64,000 nt of DNA. It comes from Hymenobacter metallicola (lineage in GTDB: Bacteria; Bacteroidota; Bacteroidia; Cytophagales; Hymenobacteraceae). The stretch lies in contig NZ_SRMB01000001.1 of assembly GCF_004745645.1 (NCBI RefSeq), forward strand, positions 496,001-560,000, read 5' to 3'. Position numbers and translations under genes: made by a program. This document shows, piece after piece, positions 36,348-45,606 of the stretch (position 1 is its first letter; each line of letters begins with the position of its first letter). The notes under the pieces were generated by a model, which made no database searches, was not told the DNA's origin, and saw only the letters and a program-made list of their open reading frames with translations.

Positions 36348-36770
36348 TTGGAACCCACAACCCTTCATAGCGTAGCCGAAAGCGGCGTCATCAGTGCCGT
36401 ACAGTGGCTCAAGCTTGGCATCGAAACCGTCGGGGCCTTTATCATCGGGCTGGGCATTCTGGTGGCCGGGCGCCTGTTTGTGCTGGCCCTGTGGCACCGG
36501 CGCACGGCCGATTTTACGGCTATTCGGCTCACGCTGGCGCGCTACCTGGCTCTGGCCCTGGAGTTTCAGCTGGGCGCCGATATCTTATCCACGGCAATAG
36601 CGCCGAGTTGGGAGCAGATCGGTAAGCTGGGTGCTATTGCCGTGATTCGCACGGCGCTGAATTTTTTCCTGTCCAAGGAAATGAAAGACGAGCAACGGGC
36701 CGAGGGCGAGCAGCACATAAGCCAAAAAACAGATCGGCTGGCGCAGCAGGCACCGCCCCCGGCGGCCTGA
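36348..36770 (+). CDS. DUF1622 membrane protein
   Basis: The product is 140 residues if translation begins at TTG 36348; I see no ATG that keeps the conserved N-terminus. Two or three membrane helices are visible: VGAFIIGLGILVAGRLFVLAL, then a segment ending FQLGADILSTAIAP, then a region IGKLGAIAVIRTALNFFLSKEM. The tail after that is polar. These match DUF1622, a small inner-membrane family of unknown function. Its end is only 9 bases from the end of the convergent kdsB gene. Confidence 0.75.
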   Translation: MEPTTLHSVAESGVISAVQWLKLGIETVGAFIIGLGILVAGRLFVLALWHRRTADFTAIRLTLARYLALALEFQLGADILSTAIAPSWEQIGKLGAIAVIRTALNFFLSKEMKDEQRAEGEQHISQKTDRLAQQAPPPAA

Positions 36771-36779
36771 GTTTTGGGC

Positions 36780-37535
36780 TTACCGAGCCTGGCCGGCCAG
36801 CACCTGCAGGGCCCGCTCGACATCTTCGGGCGTATCAATGCCCAGCGTGGCTACCGTCGTTTCGGCGGTCAGAATATGGTAGCCGTTTTCCAGCCAGCGC
36901 AGCTGCTCCAGCGACTCGGCTAGTTCAAGCGGGGAGGGCGGAAGCTGGGTTATTTCAGCCAGAATATCGGGGCGGTAGGCATACAGGCCGATGTGGCGCA
37001 GGTAGCGGTGCTGGCGCAGCCACTGGTCTGGCGGGGCCTGGCGCAGGTAGGGCAGGGGGTGCCGACTAAAGTACAGGGCTTGCCCGCGCGCGTCGAGCAC
37101 TACCTTCGGCATGTGCGGGCTCAGCAGCTCCTCCTGGGTTTCCACGGGCTTTACCAAAGTAGCTAGCTGGGTGCGCGGGTCGGCTTCGAATAGGCGAACC
37201 AGCGCATTGATCTGCTCGGGCTGAATGAATGGTTCGTCGCCCTGAATATTGATGATGCAGTCGGCCGGGGCGTCGAGCTGGCAATACGCGTCGAATACCC
37301 GGTCGGTGCCGCTGGGATGGTCGGGAGAAGTCAGCAGGGCCTCGCCGCCAAAGCCGCGCACGTGGTCCAGAATCCGCTCATCGTCGGTAGCAACGACCAC
37401 GCGGCTCAGCTGGGCCTGCCGGGCCTGCTCGACCACCCGCTGAATCATGGTTTTGCCGCCCAGGTCGGTCAGCGGCTTACCGGGCAGGCGGGTGGAGGCG
37501 TAGCGGGCGGGAATGATACCAACAGCGTTGAGCAT
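36780..37535 (-). CDS. kdsB: CMP-KDO synthetase KdsB
   Basis: Starting at ATG 37535 gives 251 residues, the usual size. It begins VGIIPARYASTRLPGKPL, the nucleotide-binding signature, and continues with VVATDD, INIQGDEPFI and TLVKPV. It transfers CMP from CTP to 3-deoxy-D-manno-octulosonate, activating KDO for lipid A-core synthesis in the cytoplasm. It is divergent from the LysM protein gene, with the two start codons 264 bases apart. Confidence 0.95.
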   Translation of the reverse strand: MLNAVGIIPARYASTRLPGKPLTDLGGKTMIQRVVEQARQAQLSRVVVATDDERILDHVRGFGGEALLTSPDHPSGTDRVFDAYCQLDAPADCIINIQGDEPFIQPEQINALVRLFEADPRTQLATLVKPVETQEELLSPHMPKVVLDARGQALYFSRHPLPYLRQAPPDQWLRQHRYLRHIGLYAYRPDILAEITQLPPSPLELAESLEQLRWLENGYHILTAETTVATLGIDTPEDVERALQVLAGQAR

Positions 37536-37799
37536 AGCGGCAAAGGCGAAGAAAGCGGAGAAAATCAGGCCGAAAGTAGCCCAAAGGTAGGCTTCCACCC
37601 AATATGGCGCTAAATTGGCTAACCCTGGGTTTCGGAACGATTGGCGCGGCCGGCTCATAACCCGATAGTCCTGGTTTGGCCAGGCTTACCCGGTCGGCTC
37701 CAGGATTATTTATTTATCTTTCGGCGCGTTTACTCTGCTGGCAGCGTGCCATCTGTTCCCATCTTCTCGCCCGTTGCCTGTTTTTCGCGCCCTGTCCGT

Positions 37800-38774
37800 A
37801 TGACTCGTTTTTCTTTGCTAGTAGCCACATTTCTTACCTGTGGTTTTTCTGCCAGTGCGGCCGTTGGGCCCGTGGTCTTGCCTGATTCCATTGGCGTTGA
37901 GTACCGCAATAATAAAATCCTGATCAAGCACCGGGTCGGGCCCGGCGAAACGCTCTACGGGCTTAGTCGCCGCTACAAGGTGCCCGTCGACCAGATTGTG
38001 GAGGCCAATCCCAAGCTGGAAGGCACGCTCGTAACCGGCCAGATTGTGCTGGTCCCGCGCAACCGCGTTGTGATGACCACCGCCGGTGCGGCCAAACCGG
38101 CGGCTACGCCCGCCGCGCCCAGCGCCGCTACCCGCGAGCTGACCACCGATGCCCGGGGCAACAAAGTATATAAGGTAGAGAAGGGGCAAACCCTGTTTTC
38201 CATTGCCCGCCGCTTCAATACCACCCCTGATGCCCTGGCCCAGCTGAACAAGCTGCCGGAAAATGCCGGCGTCCGGATTGGCCAGACCCTGATTATTGTG
38301 CCTGCGAGTGGGGGCAGTGGGGCTGCCGAGCCTGCCGTTGCGGCGGCTCCAGCGCCCAAAGCCCCGGTGCCTAAAACCCCGGCCCCTACCAATCGGCCGG
38401 AACGGGCCGAGGAAGCCGACAAGGAAAAAGAAATCGCGCCGGCTACCCCGCCGACTACTCCGGCCAAAGAGGAGGAGAAAGCCCCCGAGCGGGCCAGCGA
38501 GATTGTGCGTAAAGTCACGGAGGGCGGCTTGGCGGCCGTAATTGAAGGCGGCGGAACCGATAAGTATCTGGCCCTGCACAAAACCGCGCCGGTGGGGACC
38601 ATTATGCAGGTGCGCAACATTATGAATGGGCAGTCGGTGTACGTGCGCGTTATCGGGCAGCTGCCCGATACGGGTGAAAACAGCAACATCCTGGTGCGCC
38701 TCTCCAAGCGCGCCGTGCAAAAGCTGGCTACTCCTGATTCGCGCTTCCGTGTGGAAACCTCCTACGTGCCGTAG
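37800..38774 (+). CDS. Secreted LysM protein with RlpA-like C-terminal domain
   Basis: From ATG 37800 the protein has 324 residues: a signal peptide (to about residue 21, SASAAV), then LysM repeat 1 at about 43-87 (HRVGPGETLYGLSRRYKVP) and LysM repeat 2 at about 120-166 (YKVEKGQTLFSIARRFNTT). A proline/alanine/glutamate-rich linker covers about residues 168-235. The C-terminal region (about 245-324) has YLALHKTAPVGTIMQVRN and VYVRVIGQLPD, resembling the double-psi beta barrel of RlpA. LysM binds peptidoglycan, so this is a periplasmic cell-wall-associated protein, perhaps in septation or wall turnover. The key catalytic aspartate of lytic RlpA cannot be confirmed. Confidence 0.85.
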   Translation: MTRFSLLVATFLTCGFSASAAVGPVVLPDSIGVEYRNNKILIKHRVGPGETLYGLSRRYKVPVDQIVEANPKLEGTLVTGQIVLVPRNRVVMTTAGAAKPAATPAAPSAATRELTTDARGNKVYKVEKGQTLFSIARRFNTTPDALAQLNKLPENAGVRIGQTLIIVPASGGSGAAEPAVAAAPAPKAPVPKTPAPTNRPERAEEADKEKEIAPATPPTTPAKEEEKAPERASEIVRKVTEGGLAAVIEGGGTDKYLALHKTAPVGTIMQVRNIMNGQSVYVRVIGQLPDTGENSNILVRLSKRAVQKLATPDSRFRVETSYVP

Positions 38775-38861
38775 CCCGGGCTTCCCCGAGGCATTTTCCC
38801 TAAAGGCTGTCGATTCGATGGCCTTTATCGTTTACTACCTATTTACCAACGTCCTTTTTCC

Positions 38862-39629
38862 GTGCAAGCAGCGCAAGTCAACAAGATTCGGGAAGTGCTG
38901 GAGGAGCGCTACCGGCGCTACAACCAGCCCAGCTTCATTGCGCACGACCCCATCAGTATTCCGCACGGTTTCAGCCAGCGGCAGGATGTCGAAATCAGCG
39001 GCTTGTTTGCGGCCCTGCTGGCCTGGGGGCGGCGCCCCACCATCATCAGCAAGTGCCAGGAGCTGCTACGCCGCATGGACAACGCGCCCTACCAGTTTAT
39101 CCGCCAGCACCAGGATGAGGACCTGAAACAGCTGCTGGGCTTCTGCCACCGCACCTTCTGCGACACCGACCTGCTGTACTTCGTGCACTGGCTGCGCTGG
39201 TTTTATGCCACCCACGACACGCTGGAAGATGCGTTTTTGCAGGGCTCTACCCAGCGTGAGCGGCTCGAAAACTTCCACGACCTGTTTTTTAGCTTGGAGG
39301 ATGCGCCCCAGCGTACCCGCAAGCACGTGGCCACGCCGGCCCGGGGCTCGGCCTGCAAGCGGGTGAACATGTACCTGCGTTGGATGGTGCGCCAGGATGG
39401 CCACGGCGTCGACTTCGGCCTCTGGACCCGCCTGCCCATGGCCGAGTTGGTCTGCCCCATTGATGTGCACGTCGAGCGCCAGGCCCGGCAGCTGGGGTTG
39501 CTGGAGCGCCCCGTCGTGGACTGGCGGGCCGCCGAAGAGCTGACGGACAACCTGCGCCAGCTCGACCCGCAGGACCCGGTGAAGTACGATTTTGCCTTGT
39601 TTGGCCTGGGTGTTGAAGAAAAACGCTGA
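38862..39629 (+). CDS. TIGR02757 (DUF2400) family protein
   Basis: The 255-residue protein begins at GTG 38862; no ATG upstream gives a sensible start. The sequence EISGLFAALLAWGRRPTIISKCQELL, GSACKRVNMYLRWMVRQD and CPIDVHVERQARQLGLL is that of TIGR02757, a family found mainly in Bacteroidota. The middle CKR-x-x-M-Y-L-R-W-M-V-R and PxDVH segments recall helix-hairpin-helix DNA glycosylase folds, but no function is established. It follows the LysM gene by 87 bases and is closed by a terminator. Confidence 0.85.
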   Translation: MQAAQVNKIREVLEERYRRYNQPSFIAHDPISIPHGFSQRQDVEISGLFAALLAWGRRPTIISKCQELLRRMDNAPYQFIRQHQDEDLKQLLGFCHRTFCDTDLLYFVHWLRWFYATHDTLEDAFLQGSTQRERLENFHDLFFSLEDAPQRTRKHVATPARGSACKRVNMYLRWMVRQDGHGVDFGLWTRLPMAELVCPIDVHVERQARQLGLLERPVVDWRAAEELTDNLRQLDPQDPVKYDFALFGLGVEEKR

Positions 39630-39662
39630 AGACGTAGGCCATTTGGCTATTAGCACCACTAG

Positions 39663-39700
39663 AAAACGCCGCCCCTTCCCAGGAAGAGGCGGCGTTTTTT
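39663..39700. terminator. Bidirectional terminator after the TIGR02757 gene
   Basis: AAAACGCCGCC at 39663-39673 pairs with 39688-39698, with T continuing to 39700. The minus-strand gene ending at 39718 converges on it. Confidence 0.85.
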
Positions 39701-39717
39701 GTGAGTTAAGTCCGGCC

Positions 39718-41283
39718 TTACAGGGTGTACACTTGCAGAAAGCCCCCTTTACGCTCGGCGTGATGGCGCAGCATGAGGCCTTTGTTGCCGGGTAAAGTAG
39801 ATAGGAAGAGGTAGTCCGGGTTGTCCCGGTCTTCCCCGGCCAGCTTGGCCACGGGCGCTATGCGCCGCAGCAGGGGGTCGTCCTGCTCGGCCGCCAGCAG
39901 GGCGTCGAGGCGCATCTGGCTGGTACCGCTGCCTTCCCAGGTGCAGAAGCGGCCGGCCGTAAGGCTCAGCTTGGTGCCCAGGTTCTTGACTTCCTCGCTG
40001 GGCCAGGCCGCCGTGGTCTTCAGCTGACCTTGGGTATCGTAGGTCGCAAAAAGGGTTTGCCGGTAGCGCGCCGGGGTAAACTGCATGGTCAGGGCGCCCG
40101 AGCTTGGGGCGCGCAGGTAGCTGACCCGCCGCAGATAATTCACTTCCCGGATCTGGGCGCTGGGCTTCAGCGGGTAGGGCGCCTGCACGGCCGAGAGCAG
40201 CTTACCGTCGGCGGAGTAGCGCTGCAGGAACGTGCCAAAGGTGCGCTCCGAGTCGTGGCGGGGGCCGTACTTCTCGTTGGCATATTCCCCCAAAAACCAG
40301 CATTCCCCGGTGGTGGGCTCCAGGTAAAAGTCGCCGATGGCGCCCATGCTCACGTCGTACAAATCGTAGGTGGTCGAGTACACCTTGCCGCTGCCGGTGC
40401 TGCTGGTTTTCGTTATCCAGACCGGGGTGTGGCCCTGGCCGGCGTAGTGGGGCATTTTGCCCGAGTAGTAGCTGTAGGTGCCGGGTTTGAGCTGCTGGTG
40501 CAGGGCGCTGGTGAAGCCCCCCACCGCGTGGCCGGCGTTATCCAGAATTTTGACTTCAAACTCAAAGCCTTCGTCGCCCTTGAAATTTGATTTCTGGCCG
40601 GGCGTGCCGGTGTGGCGGTAAAAGAAGTTGCGGTTGGGCTGGTGGCCGCCAAATACCCAGTCGGTAAACCGGTCTTTGTCTTCCTTGTCACTGAAGCGGG
40701 CGGGCAGCTCCAGCTTGGTGTGCTGCAGGGTGTGGGTCGTCAGGTCGTAGCGGTCCAGGAAAAACTCCTCGGTCACGTCGCGCGGCTTGCGGTATTCCGA
40801 CACCATATAGTAGTTGTCGTTTTCCACGAAGCCCGTAAACGTGGTGCGCTCCTCCCGCTTATCCAGCGGGGGTTGGTTGACCAGCTTGCGGCTAACCTTG
40901 CCCTGCTCATCCACAATGTGCAGCAGCAGCTGACCGGTTTTGCCTTTGAGCTTGTCGTCGTCGCGGGTTAGGATTTCGGCTACCACCAGGCGGTTGCCCC
41001 AGGCCTCCAGGCTCAGGTCGTGGTGCAGATACGTGCTCTTGGGCCGCTGCACTTTCGCTTCCCAGACCGTTTGGCCCCCGCCCGACAATGCCAGCAGGCG
41101 GGCCGTGTGGTCGTCGTCGTTGCCAATCCAGGCAACGGTGTTGGCGTTGGCCAGCTGCACGGTGCCGTGAAAAGTTTCGTCCTTGGTCAGCGTAATCGTG
41201 CGCACCGATTGCGGCGCCTGGGCCAGGGCCGGCGGCAGGCCCGCCACGGTGCTTAGGGTTACAACGAGTAATAGGTGTTTCAT
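39718..41283 (-). CDS. Secreted protein of unknown function, 521 residues
   Basis: A signal peptide ends near PALAQA (about residue 22). I do not recognise a family. The mature part is beta-rich with repeated aromatic and charged strands, for example ARLLALSGGGQTVWEAKV, RLVVAEILTRDDD and FYLEPTTGECWFLGEY, a pattern like a propeller but without a clear repeat motif. There are no metal or catalytic signatures. It lies upstream (on the minus strand) of the terminator shared with the TIGR02757 gene. A smaller secreted gene precedes it by 29 bases, suggesting cotranscription. Confidence 0.65.
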   Translation of the reverse strand: MKHLLLVVTLSTVAGLPPALAQAPQSVRTITLTKDETFHGTVQLANANTVAWIGNDDDHTARLLALSGGGQTVWEAKVQRPKSTYLHHDLSLEAWGNRLVVAEILTRDDDKLKGKTGQLLLHIVDEQGKVSRKLVNQPPLDKREERTTFTGFVENDNYYMVSEYRKPRDVTEEFFLDRYDLTTHTLQHTKLELPARFSDKEDKDRFTDWVFGGHQPNRNFFYRHTGTPGQKSNFKGDEGFEFEVKILDNAGHAVGGFTSALHQQLKPGTYSYYSGKMPHYAGQGHTPVWITKTSSTGSGKVYSTTYDLYDVSMGAIGDFYLEPTTGECWFLGEYANEKYGPRHDSERTFGTFLQRYSADGKLLSAVQAPYPLKPSAQIREVNYLRRVSYLRAPSSGALTMQFTPARYRQTLFATYDTQGQLKTTAAWPSEEVKNLGTKLSLTAGRFCTWEGSGTSQMRLDALLAAEQDDPLLRRIAPVAKLAGEDRDNPDYLFLSTLPGNKGLMLRHHAERKGGFLQVYTL

Positions 41284-41312
41284 CTAAGGTAAAGCAGAAA
41301 AAGGGCAAAAAA

Positions 41313-41951
41313 CTAAAAGGAGCGGCCAACCACCACGTGCAGCTCCCGCAGGGAGAGTACCTCAACGGGGCCTTCACTAGAGTACATATTGTAGAAGCGG
41401 GTCGGGCGCAAGTCACCACTCAGGCGCAGAAACCAGTCGGCGCGGGTTCCGGCATACACGCCCTCGAGCATAGCGCTGGGGGAGTGGAAGGGCACAAAGA
41501 AGTAAGAAAACCGGTAGCCCAGCCCGGCCCCGATGCCGAAGGTTTTCTTCGTTTTTCGGCTCGCCTTGGCTCCGTAGCGCCAGGTAAGGTATTCGGGGAA
41601 ATCCAGCAGCAGGCGGGTATTGAACCCGTCAATGTCTTCGGGCGCGCCCAGAATCCCGGCGCTGGCGTTCAGCGAAATTCCAACGGATTGGTCGGGGCTG
41701 AACTTATACAGGGGCGTATCGAAGCTGATGCCGCCGGAAATGTGCAGCGCCGTCGAGTTGACCGTTTTCAGATCGTAGGTTTCGTTTTGGGCCCCCGACG
41801 TGACAACGTAGGTTTCGGCTACTTCGGGCCCGGTGCTGCGCACCAGCACCACCCCGGTGCCGTAGTAGCCCGAAAACTTGCTGACCTGGGCGTGCGCGCT
41901 CGGCAGCACCCCGGCCGACAGCAGCAGGGCGCTCCATAGTACTTTACTCAT
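41313..41951 (-). CDS. Probable small outer-membrane beta-barrel protein
   Basis: This 212-residue protein has a signal peptide ending SAHAQ (about residue 21). Alternating hydrophobic strands with aromatic caps (GIGAGLGYRFSYFFVPF, DWFLRLSGDLRP) end with VEVLSLRELHVVVGRSF; the terminal phenylalanine is typical of outer-membrane barrels. No family name can be given. It sits between the 521-residue secreted protein and a YCF48-repeat lipoprotein, all on the minus strand with gaps of only 2 to 29 bases, so they likely form one operon. Confidence 0.6.
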   Translation of the reverse strand: MSKVLWSALLLSAGVLPSAHAQVSKFSGYYGTGVVLVRSTGPEVAETYVVTSGAQNETYDLKTVNSTALHISGGISFDTPLYKFSPDQSVGISLNASAGILGAPEDIDGFNTRLLLDFPEYLTWRYGAKASRKTKKTFGIGAGLGYRFSYFFVPFHSPSAMLEGVYAGTRADWFLRLSGDLRPTRFYNMYSSEGPVEVLSLRELHVVVGRSF

Positions 41952-41953
41952 GT

Positions 41954-42970
41954 TTAGTTATAGTGAAAGCGCGAAACAAGGCCCTTTTCGCCCACCGCAT
42001 AAAAGGTGTCCGCAGTGGAAAAATCGGCGGCGTGGTAGTTATTGCGAATGGTAGTGGCATCCGGCCCCAGCACCTGTACCCAGGGCGAGTCGTGCGTGGC
42101 ATATTCACGGTGCTGCCGGATAATGGTGGAGTTGCCCACGGCCACGATGCGATTCTGCCACTGCGCCAGGCCATACACCGCAAAGGTATTGTTCGGCCAG
42201 GCGTAGTTCGAGGACCAGAACGAGCTGGTCGGCGTGGACCCTACCAGATACGCATCCTCGAAGCCCGACTGAGAGTCGCCATAGGACTGGGGCTCGCCTA
42301 CCCGCACGAAGCCCCGGCCGTTGCGGTAGCGAATCACGTCGTAAATAGTGGTCAGGCTGCCGTGACTGTCGCGCTGCCAGCTCTGGCCCCCATCGGTAGT
42401 CTGGTAGCGGGAGCGTTCCGCACCCATAGCTACCCCCGAATCCACCGATGTAAAGGAAACGGCGTGCAAATCCAGGCGCGGATACCAGTTGTACGCGTTC
42501 TGGGCCACCCAGCTCTGGCCCCCGTTGCTGGTGCGCAGGATGCTGTTCTGGCTCCCGACGGCGTAACCGACCTGGCTATTGACAAATTGGATGTCATAAG
42601 TGGGCGAGTAGTTTACCAGCGTCCAGCTCTGGCCCCCGTCGGCGGTGCGGTACAGCCCCGTGCTGGTGCCGGCCCAGCCCGTGGTGGCCGAGTTGAATAC
42701 CAGCTTCCGGATATCACCCAGGCTGGAGCGGCTGCGGTTTTGCCAGCTTTGCCCCCCATCGGTGGTCGTCAGCAAAGTCCCCTGATTGCCGCCCACAAAG
42801 CCCTGAGTAGCTGAAATGAAGTCGACCGTCAACAAGTCCTGCCCGGCGGCCGCCGCGGGTACTGGCAGGTTTTCGAAACGCATAGTGGAATAGCGGTCAA
42901 GAATATACTTTTCCTCAGAACAGCCGCTTACAAGTCCAACAAAAAGATACGCTAGTAGAGTTTTATGCAT
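41954..42970 (-). CDS. YCF48/BNR-repeat lipoprotein
   Basis: The 338-residue protein has a lipobox VSGC (cysteine at about residue 17). At least four repeats of the type TTDGGQSW (LLTTTDGGQSWQ, YRTADGGQSW, LRTSNGGQSW, YQTTDGGQSW) mark a seven-bladed-type propeller of the YCF48/BNR kind. Related proteins in plants and cyanobacteria help assemble photosystem II, but in Bacteroidota they are secreted, with unknown partners. It is first in a minus-strand group with an outer-membrane-like protein and a 521-residue secreted protein, which may act together. Confidence 0.8.
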   Translation of the reverse strand: MHKTLLAYLFVGLVSGCSEEKYILDRYSTMRFENLPVPAAAAGQDLLTVDFISATQGFVGGNQGTLLTTTDGGQSWQNRSRSSLGDIRKLVFNSATTGWAGTSTGLYRTADGGQSWTLVNYSPTYDIQFVNSQVGYAVGSQNSILRTSNGGQSWVAQNAYNWYPRLDLHAVSFTSVDSGVAMGAERSRYQTTDGGQSWQRDSHGSLTTIYDVIRYRNGRGFVRVGEPQSYGDSQSGFEDAYLVGSTPTSSFWSSNYAWPNNTFAVYGLAQWQNRIVAVGNSTIIRQHREYATHDSPWVQVLGPDATTIRNNYHAADFSTADTFYAVGEKGLVSRFHYN

Positions 42971-43179
42971 GCAATCAGATAAATGGTTTCAAAGATATCT
43001 GATTTACGAGTGTTACGGTGGAGCTTATTGAAATATTTTAATATGCTGTGTTTATACCCGGAACATAGCCAAAAGAGCCCGAAAACATCATTTATTAACC
43101 TGCTTGAATCTTTCCCCTCGCCGCAGATGTTTACTTTTACATTCTTGTTTGATTACGACCCCACTACCCACTACCGAGT

Positions 43180-45603
43180 TTGATTCTTCCCCATAACTTC
43201 GAGCAGAAAATCGGCTTTGCGCAACTGCGCGAGATGCTGGAAAGCTTGTGTTTGAGTGCCCTGGGCCGCCAGTTTTTGGCCAAGATGCAGTTCCAGACCA
43301 AGCACGACCAGCTAGAGAAGCTGCTGCTGCAAACCGATGAGTTCCGCGCCCTGCTCCAGTCGGGCGCCGACTTTCCCAGCCAGCACTACCACGACGTACA
43401 TCCCCACTTGGTGCGCGCTAGCCTGCCCGGGGCCTACCTCGACGTGCCCGCTTTTTTTGCGGTTAAAATGTCGTTGCGTACTATCCGTCAGGCGCTTACC
43501 TTCTTTACCCACGCCGAGGAAACCCTGTATCCCACGCTGCGTCTGCTGGGCATCGGCGTGCAGGTCGACCGCAACCTGATGGCGGCCCTGGACAAGGTTA
43601 TCGACGACGAAGGCCAGGTGCGCGACAACGCTTCCCCGCTCTTGTCGCAGCTGCGTCAGGAGCTGATTAACCGCCAGGGCATGCTGCGCAAGCAGATTGC
43701 GGGCATTCTGCGCCACGCCAAAACCGAAGGCTGGATTCCCGGCGACGCCGAGCCTACCATTCGTGGGGGCCGCTTGGTGCTGCCCGTCATTGCCGAGCAC
43801 AAGCGCCGGGTCAAGGGCCTGATTCATGACGAGTCGGCCTCGGGGCAGACCGTGTTTATCGAGCCCGAAGCCGTTTTTGAGTTAAACAACGACATCAAGG
43901 ACCTTGAGAATGCCTACCAGCGGGAGCTGATCCGCATCCTCACGGCCCTGACCAGCCAGCTGCGGCCCCACATCCCGGACTTGCGCAAGGCTTATCAGTA
44001 CCTGGGCCTGCTCGATTTCATCCGGGCCAAAGCCTTGCTGGCCGGCCGCTTGGAAGCTACCATGCCCGTGCTGCACCCCCGCCCGCTGCTACAGTGGAAG
44101 CGGGTGCGCCACCCGCTGCTCTACCTCACGTTCAAGGAGCACTTCAAGGAAAACCCGCGCGAGGTGGTGCCCCTGGATATGGACCTCAATCCCGACCAGC
44201 GCATCCTGCTGATTTCGGGCCCCAATGCTGGGGGTAAGTCGGTGGCTATGAAGACGGTAGGCCTGGTGCAGTACATGCTGCAGTGTGGCCTGCTGATTCC
44301 GGCCGGCGACGGGTCGGAGGCCGGCGTATTCGACGATATTTTCCTCGATATCGGCGACGAGCAAAGCCTGGAAAACGATTTGAGTACCTACTCGTCACAC
44401 CTGCTGAGCATGAAGCAGTTTGTGACCCTGGCCGGCAAGCGCAGCCTAGTGCTCATCGACGAATTCGGGACCGGCACCGAGCCCGCCCTGGGCGGGGCCA
44501 TTGCCGAAGCCGTGCTCGACCAGCTCAACCGGGCCCGCAGCTTTGGCGTTATCACCACGCACTATACCAACCTGAAAAACTTTGCCGAGCGCAACGCCGG
44601 TATCGTGAACGGGGCCATGCGCTACGACCCCGAGCAGCTCCAGCCGCTCTACCGACTGGAAATTGGCAAGCCAGGCTCCTCGTTTGCCATCGAAATTGCC
44701 CGCAAAATCGGGTTGCCCAAGCAAATTGTGGAGCGGGCCACCCAGCTCGTGGGCAAGGACAAAATCCGCTACGACCGGCTGCTGGAGGGCCTGGAGAAGG
44801 AAAAGGCTGACCTGGAGCAGCGCACCGCCGAAGCCGCCAAGGCCGAGCGGCGCATGAAAAAAGCCGCCCAGGAATACCAGGACCTCAAGAAGCACCTCGA
44901 CGATACCACCCTCGACGTGCTGCGCGATGCCAAGGCCAAGGCCAAGCTGCTGCTCAAGGATACCAACCAGCAGATTGAAGCCACCATTGCCGAAATCCGC
45001 TCCAATCAGGCCGATAAGGAGAAAACCAAGGATGCCCGGCAGAAGCTCGACACCTTTGTGCGCGAGAAGCTTCAGATTGAGCCGCCCAAGCCCAAGGCTA
45101 CCCGGGAACTGGCCGATGCTACCACGCTGAAGGCCGGCGACAAAGTGGCCCTCATTGGCCAGGACGGCTATGGGGAGCTGATCAGCATCAAAGGCAAAAC
45201 GGCCGAGGTGCTATTTGGCGGTATGAAGACCATCGTCAAAGCCAACCAGCTGGAAAAGGTGGGCCGGGCTGAAATTCGGGAGCGGGAGAAAAAGGCCGAA
45301 AAAGCCAGCTTCAACTCCTCGGCCAGCCTGGGTATGGACCTGACCGGTCGCATGGCCAACTTCAGCCCCACGCTCGACTTGCGCGGCGAACGGGCCGAAG
45401 ATGCCCTGCAAAAGGTAATGGCCTTCGTCGACGATGCGGTGATGCTGGGCGTACCGGAAATCAAATTCCTGCACGGCCGTGGCAACGGGGTGCTGCGCCA
45501 GGTCGTGCGCGACTACCTGCACCGGGTGCGGGCCGCCGCCAGCGTCGCCGACGAGCACGCCGACCGGGGCGGCGACGGCGCCACCGTGGCCGTGCTGAAG
45601 TAA
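43180..45603 (+). CDS. mutS2: MutS2 endonuclease/ATPase
   Basis: The protein has 807 residues and starts at TTG 43180, which gives the family's usual opening LPHNFEQKIGFAQLR. A helical core leads to the ATPase: Walker A GPNAGGKS at 347-354, Walker B VLIDEFGTGTEP and the following HYTNLKNFA segment. A long charged coiled coil covers about residues 530-640. A C-terminal Smr nuclease domain has TLDLRGERAEDALQKV and LHGRGNGVLRQVV. MutS2 acts on branched DNA and, in some bacteria, on collided ribosomes; here the role is not determinable. The short gene after it starts 3 bases beyond its stop. Confidence 0.95.
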   Translation: MILPHNFEQKIGFAQLREMLESLCLSALGRQFLAKMQFQTKHDQLEKLLLQTDEFRALLQSGADFPSQHYHDVHPHLVRASLPGAYLDVPAFFAVKMSLRTIRQALTFFTHAEETLYPTLRLLGIGVQVDRNLMAALDKVIDDEGQVRDNASPLLSQLRQELINRQGMLRKQIAGILRHAKTEGWIPGDAEPTIRGGRLVLPVIAEHKRRVKGLIHDESASGQTVFIEPEAVFELNNDIKDLENAYQRELIRILTALTSQLRPHIPDLRKAYQYLGLLDFIRAKALLAGRLEATMPVLHPRPLLQWKRVRHPLLYLTFKEHFKENPREVVPLDMDLNPDQRILLISGPNAGGKSVAMKTVGLVQYMLQCGLLIPAGDGSEAGVFDDIFLDIGDEQSLENDLSTYSSHLLSMKQFVTLAGKRSLVLIDEFGTGTEPALGGAIAEAVLDQLNRARSFGVITTHYTNLKNFAERNAGIVNGAMRYDPEQLQPLYRLEIGKPGSSFAIEIARKIGLPKQIVERATQLVGKDKIRYDRLLEGLEKEKADLEQRTAEAAKAERRMKKAAQEYQDLKKHLDDTTLDVLRDAKAKAKLLLKDTNQQIEATIAEIRSNQADKEKTKDARQKLDTFVREKLQIEPPKPKATRELADATTLKAGDKVALIGQDGYGELISIKGKTAEVLFGGMKTIVKANQLEKVGRAEIREREKKAEKASFNSSASLGMDLTGRMANFSPTLDLRGERAEDALQKVMAFVDDAVMLGVPEIKFLHGRGNGVLRQVVRDYLHRVRAAASVADEHADRGGDGATVAVLK

Positions 45604-45606
45604 TTT

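Noticed and set aside
36348..36600. Alternative frames within the DUF1622 gene
   Set aside because: They lack the hydrophobic helix pattern and are shadows of the TTG-started frame.
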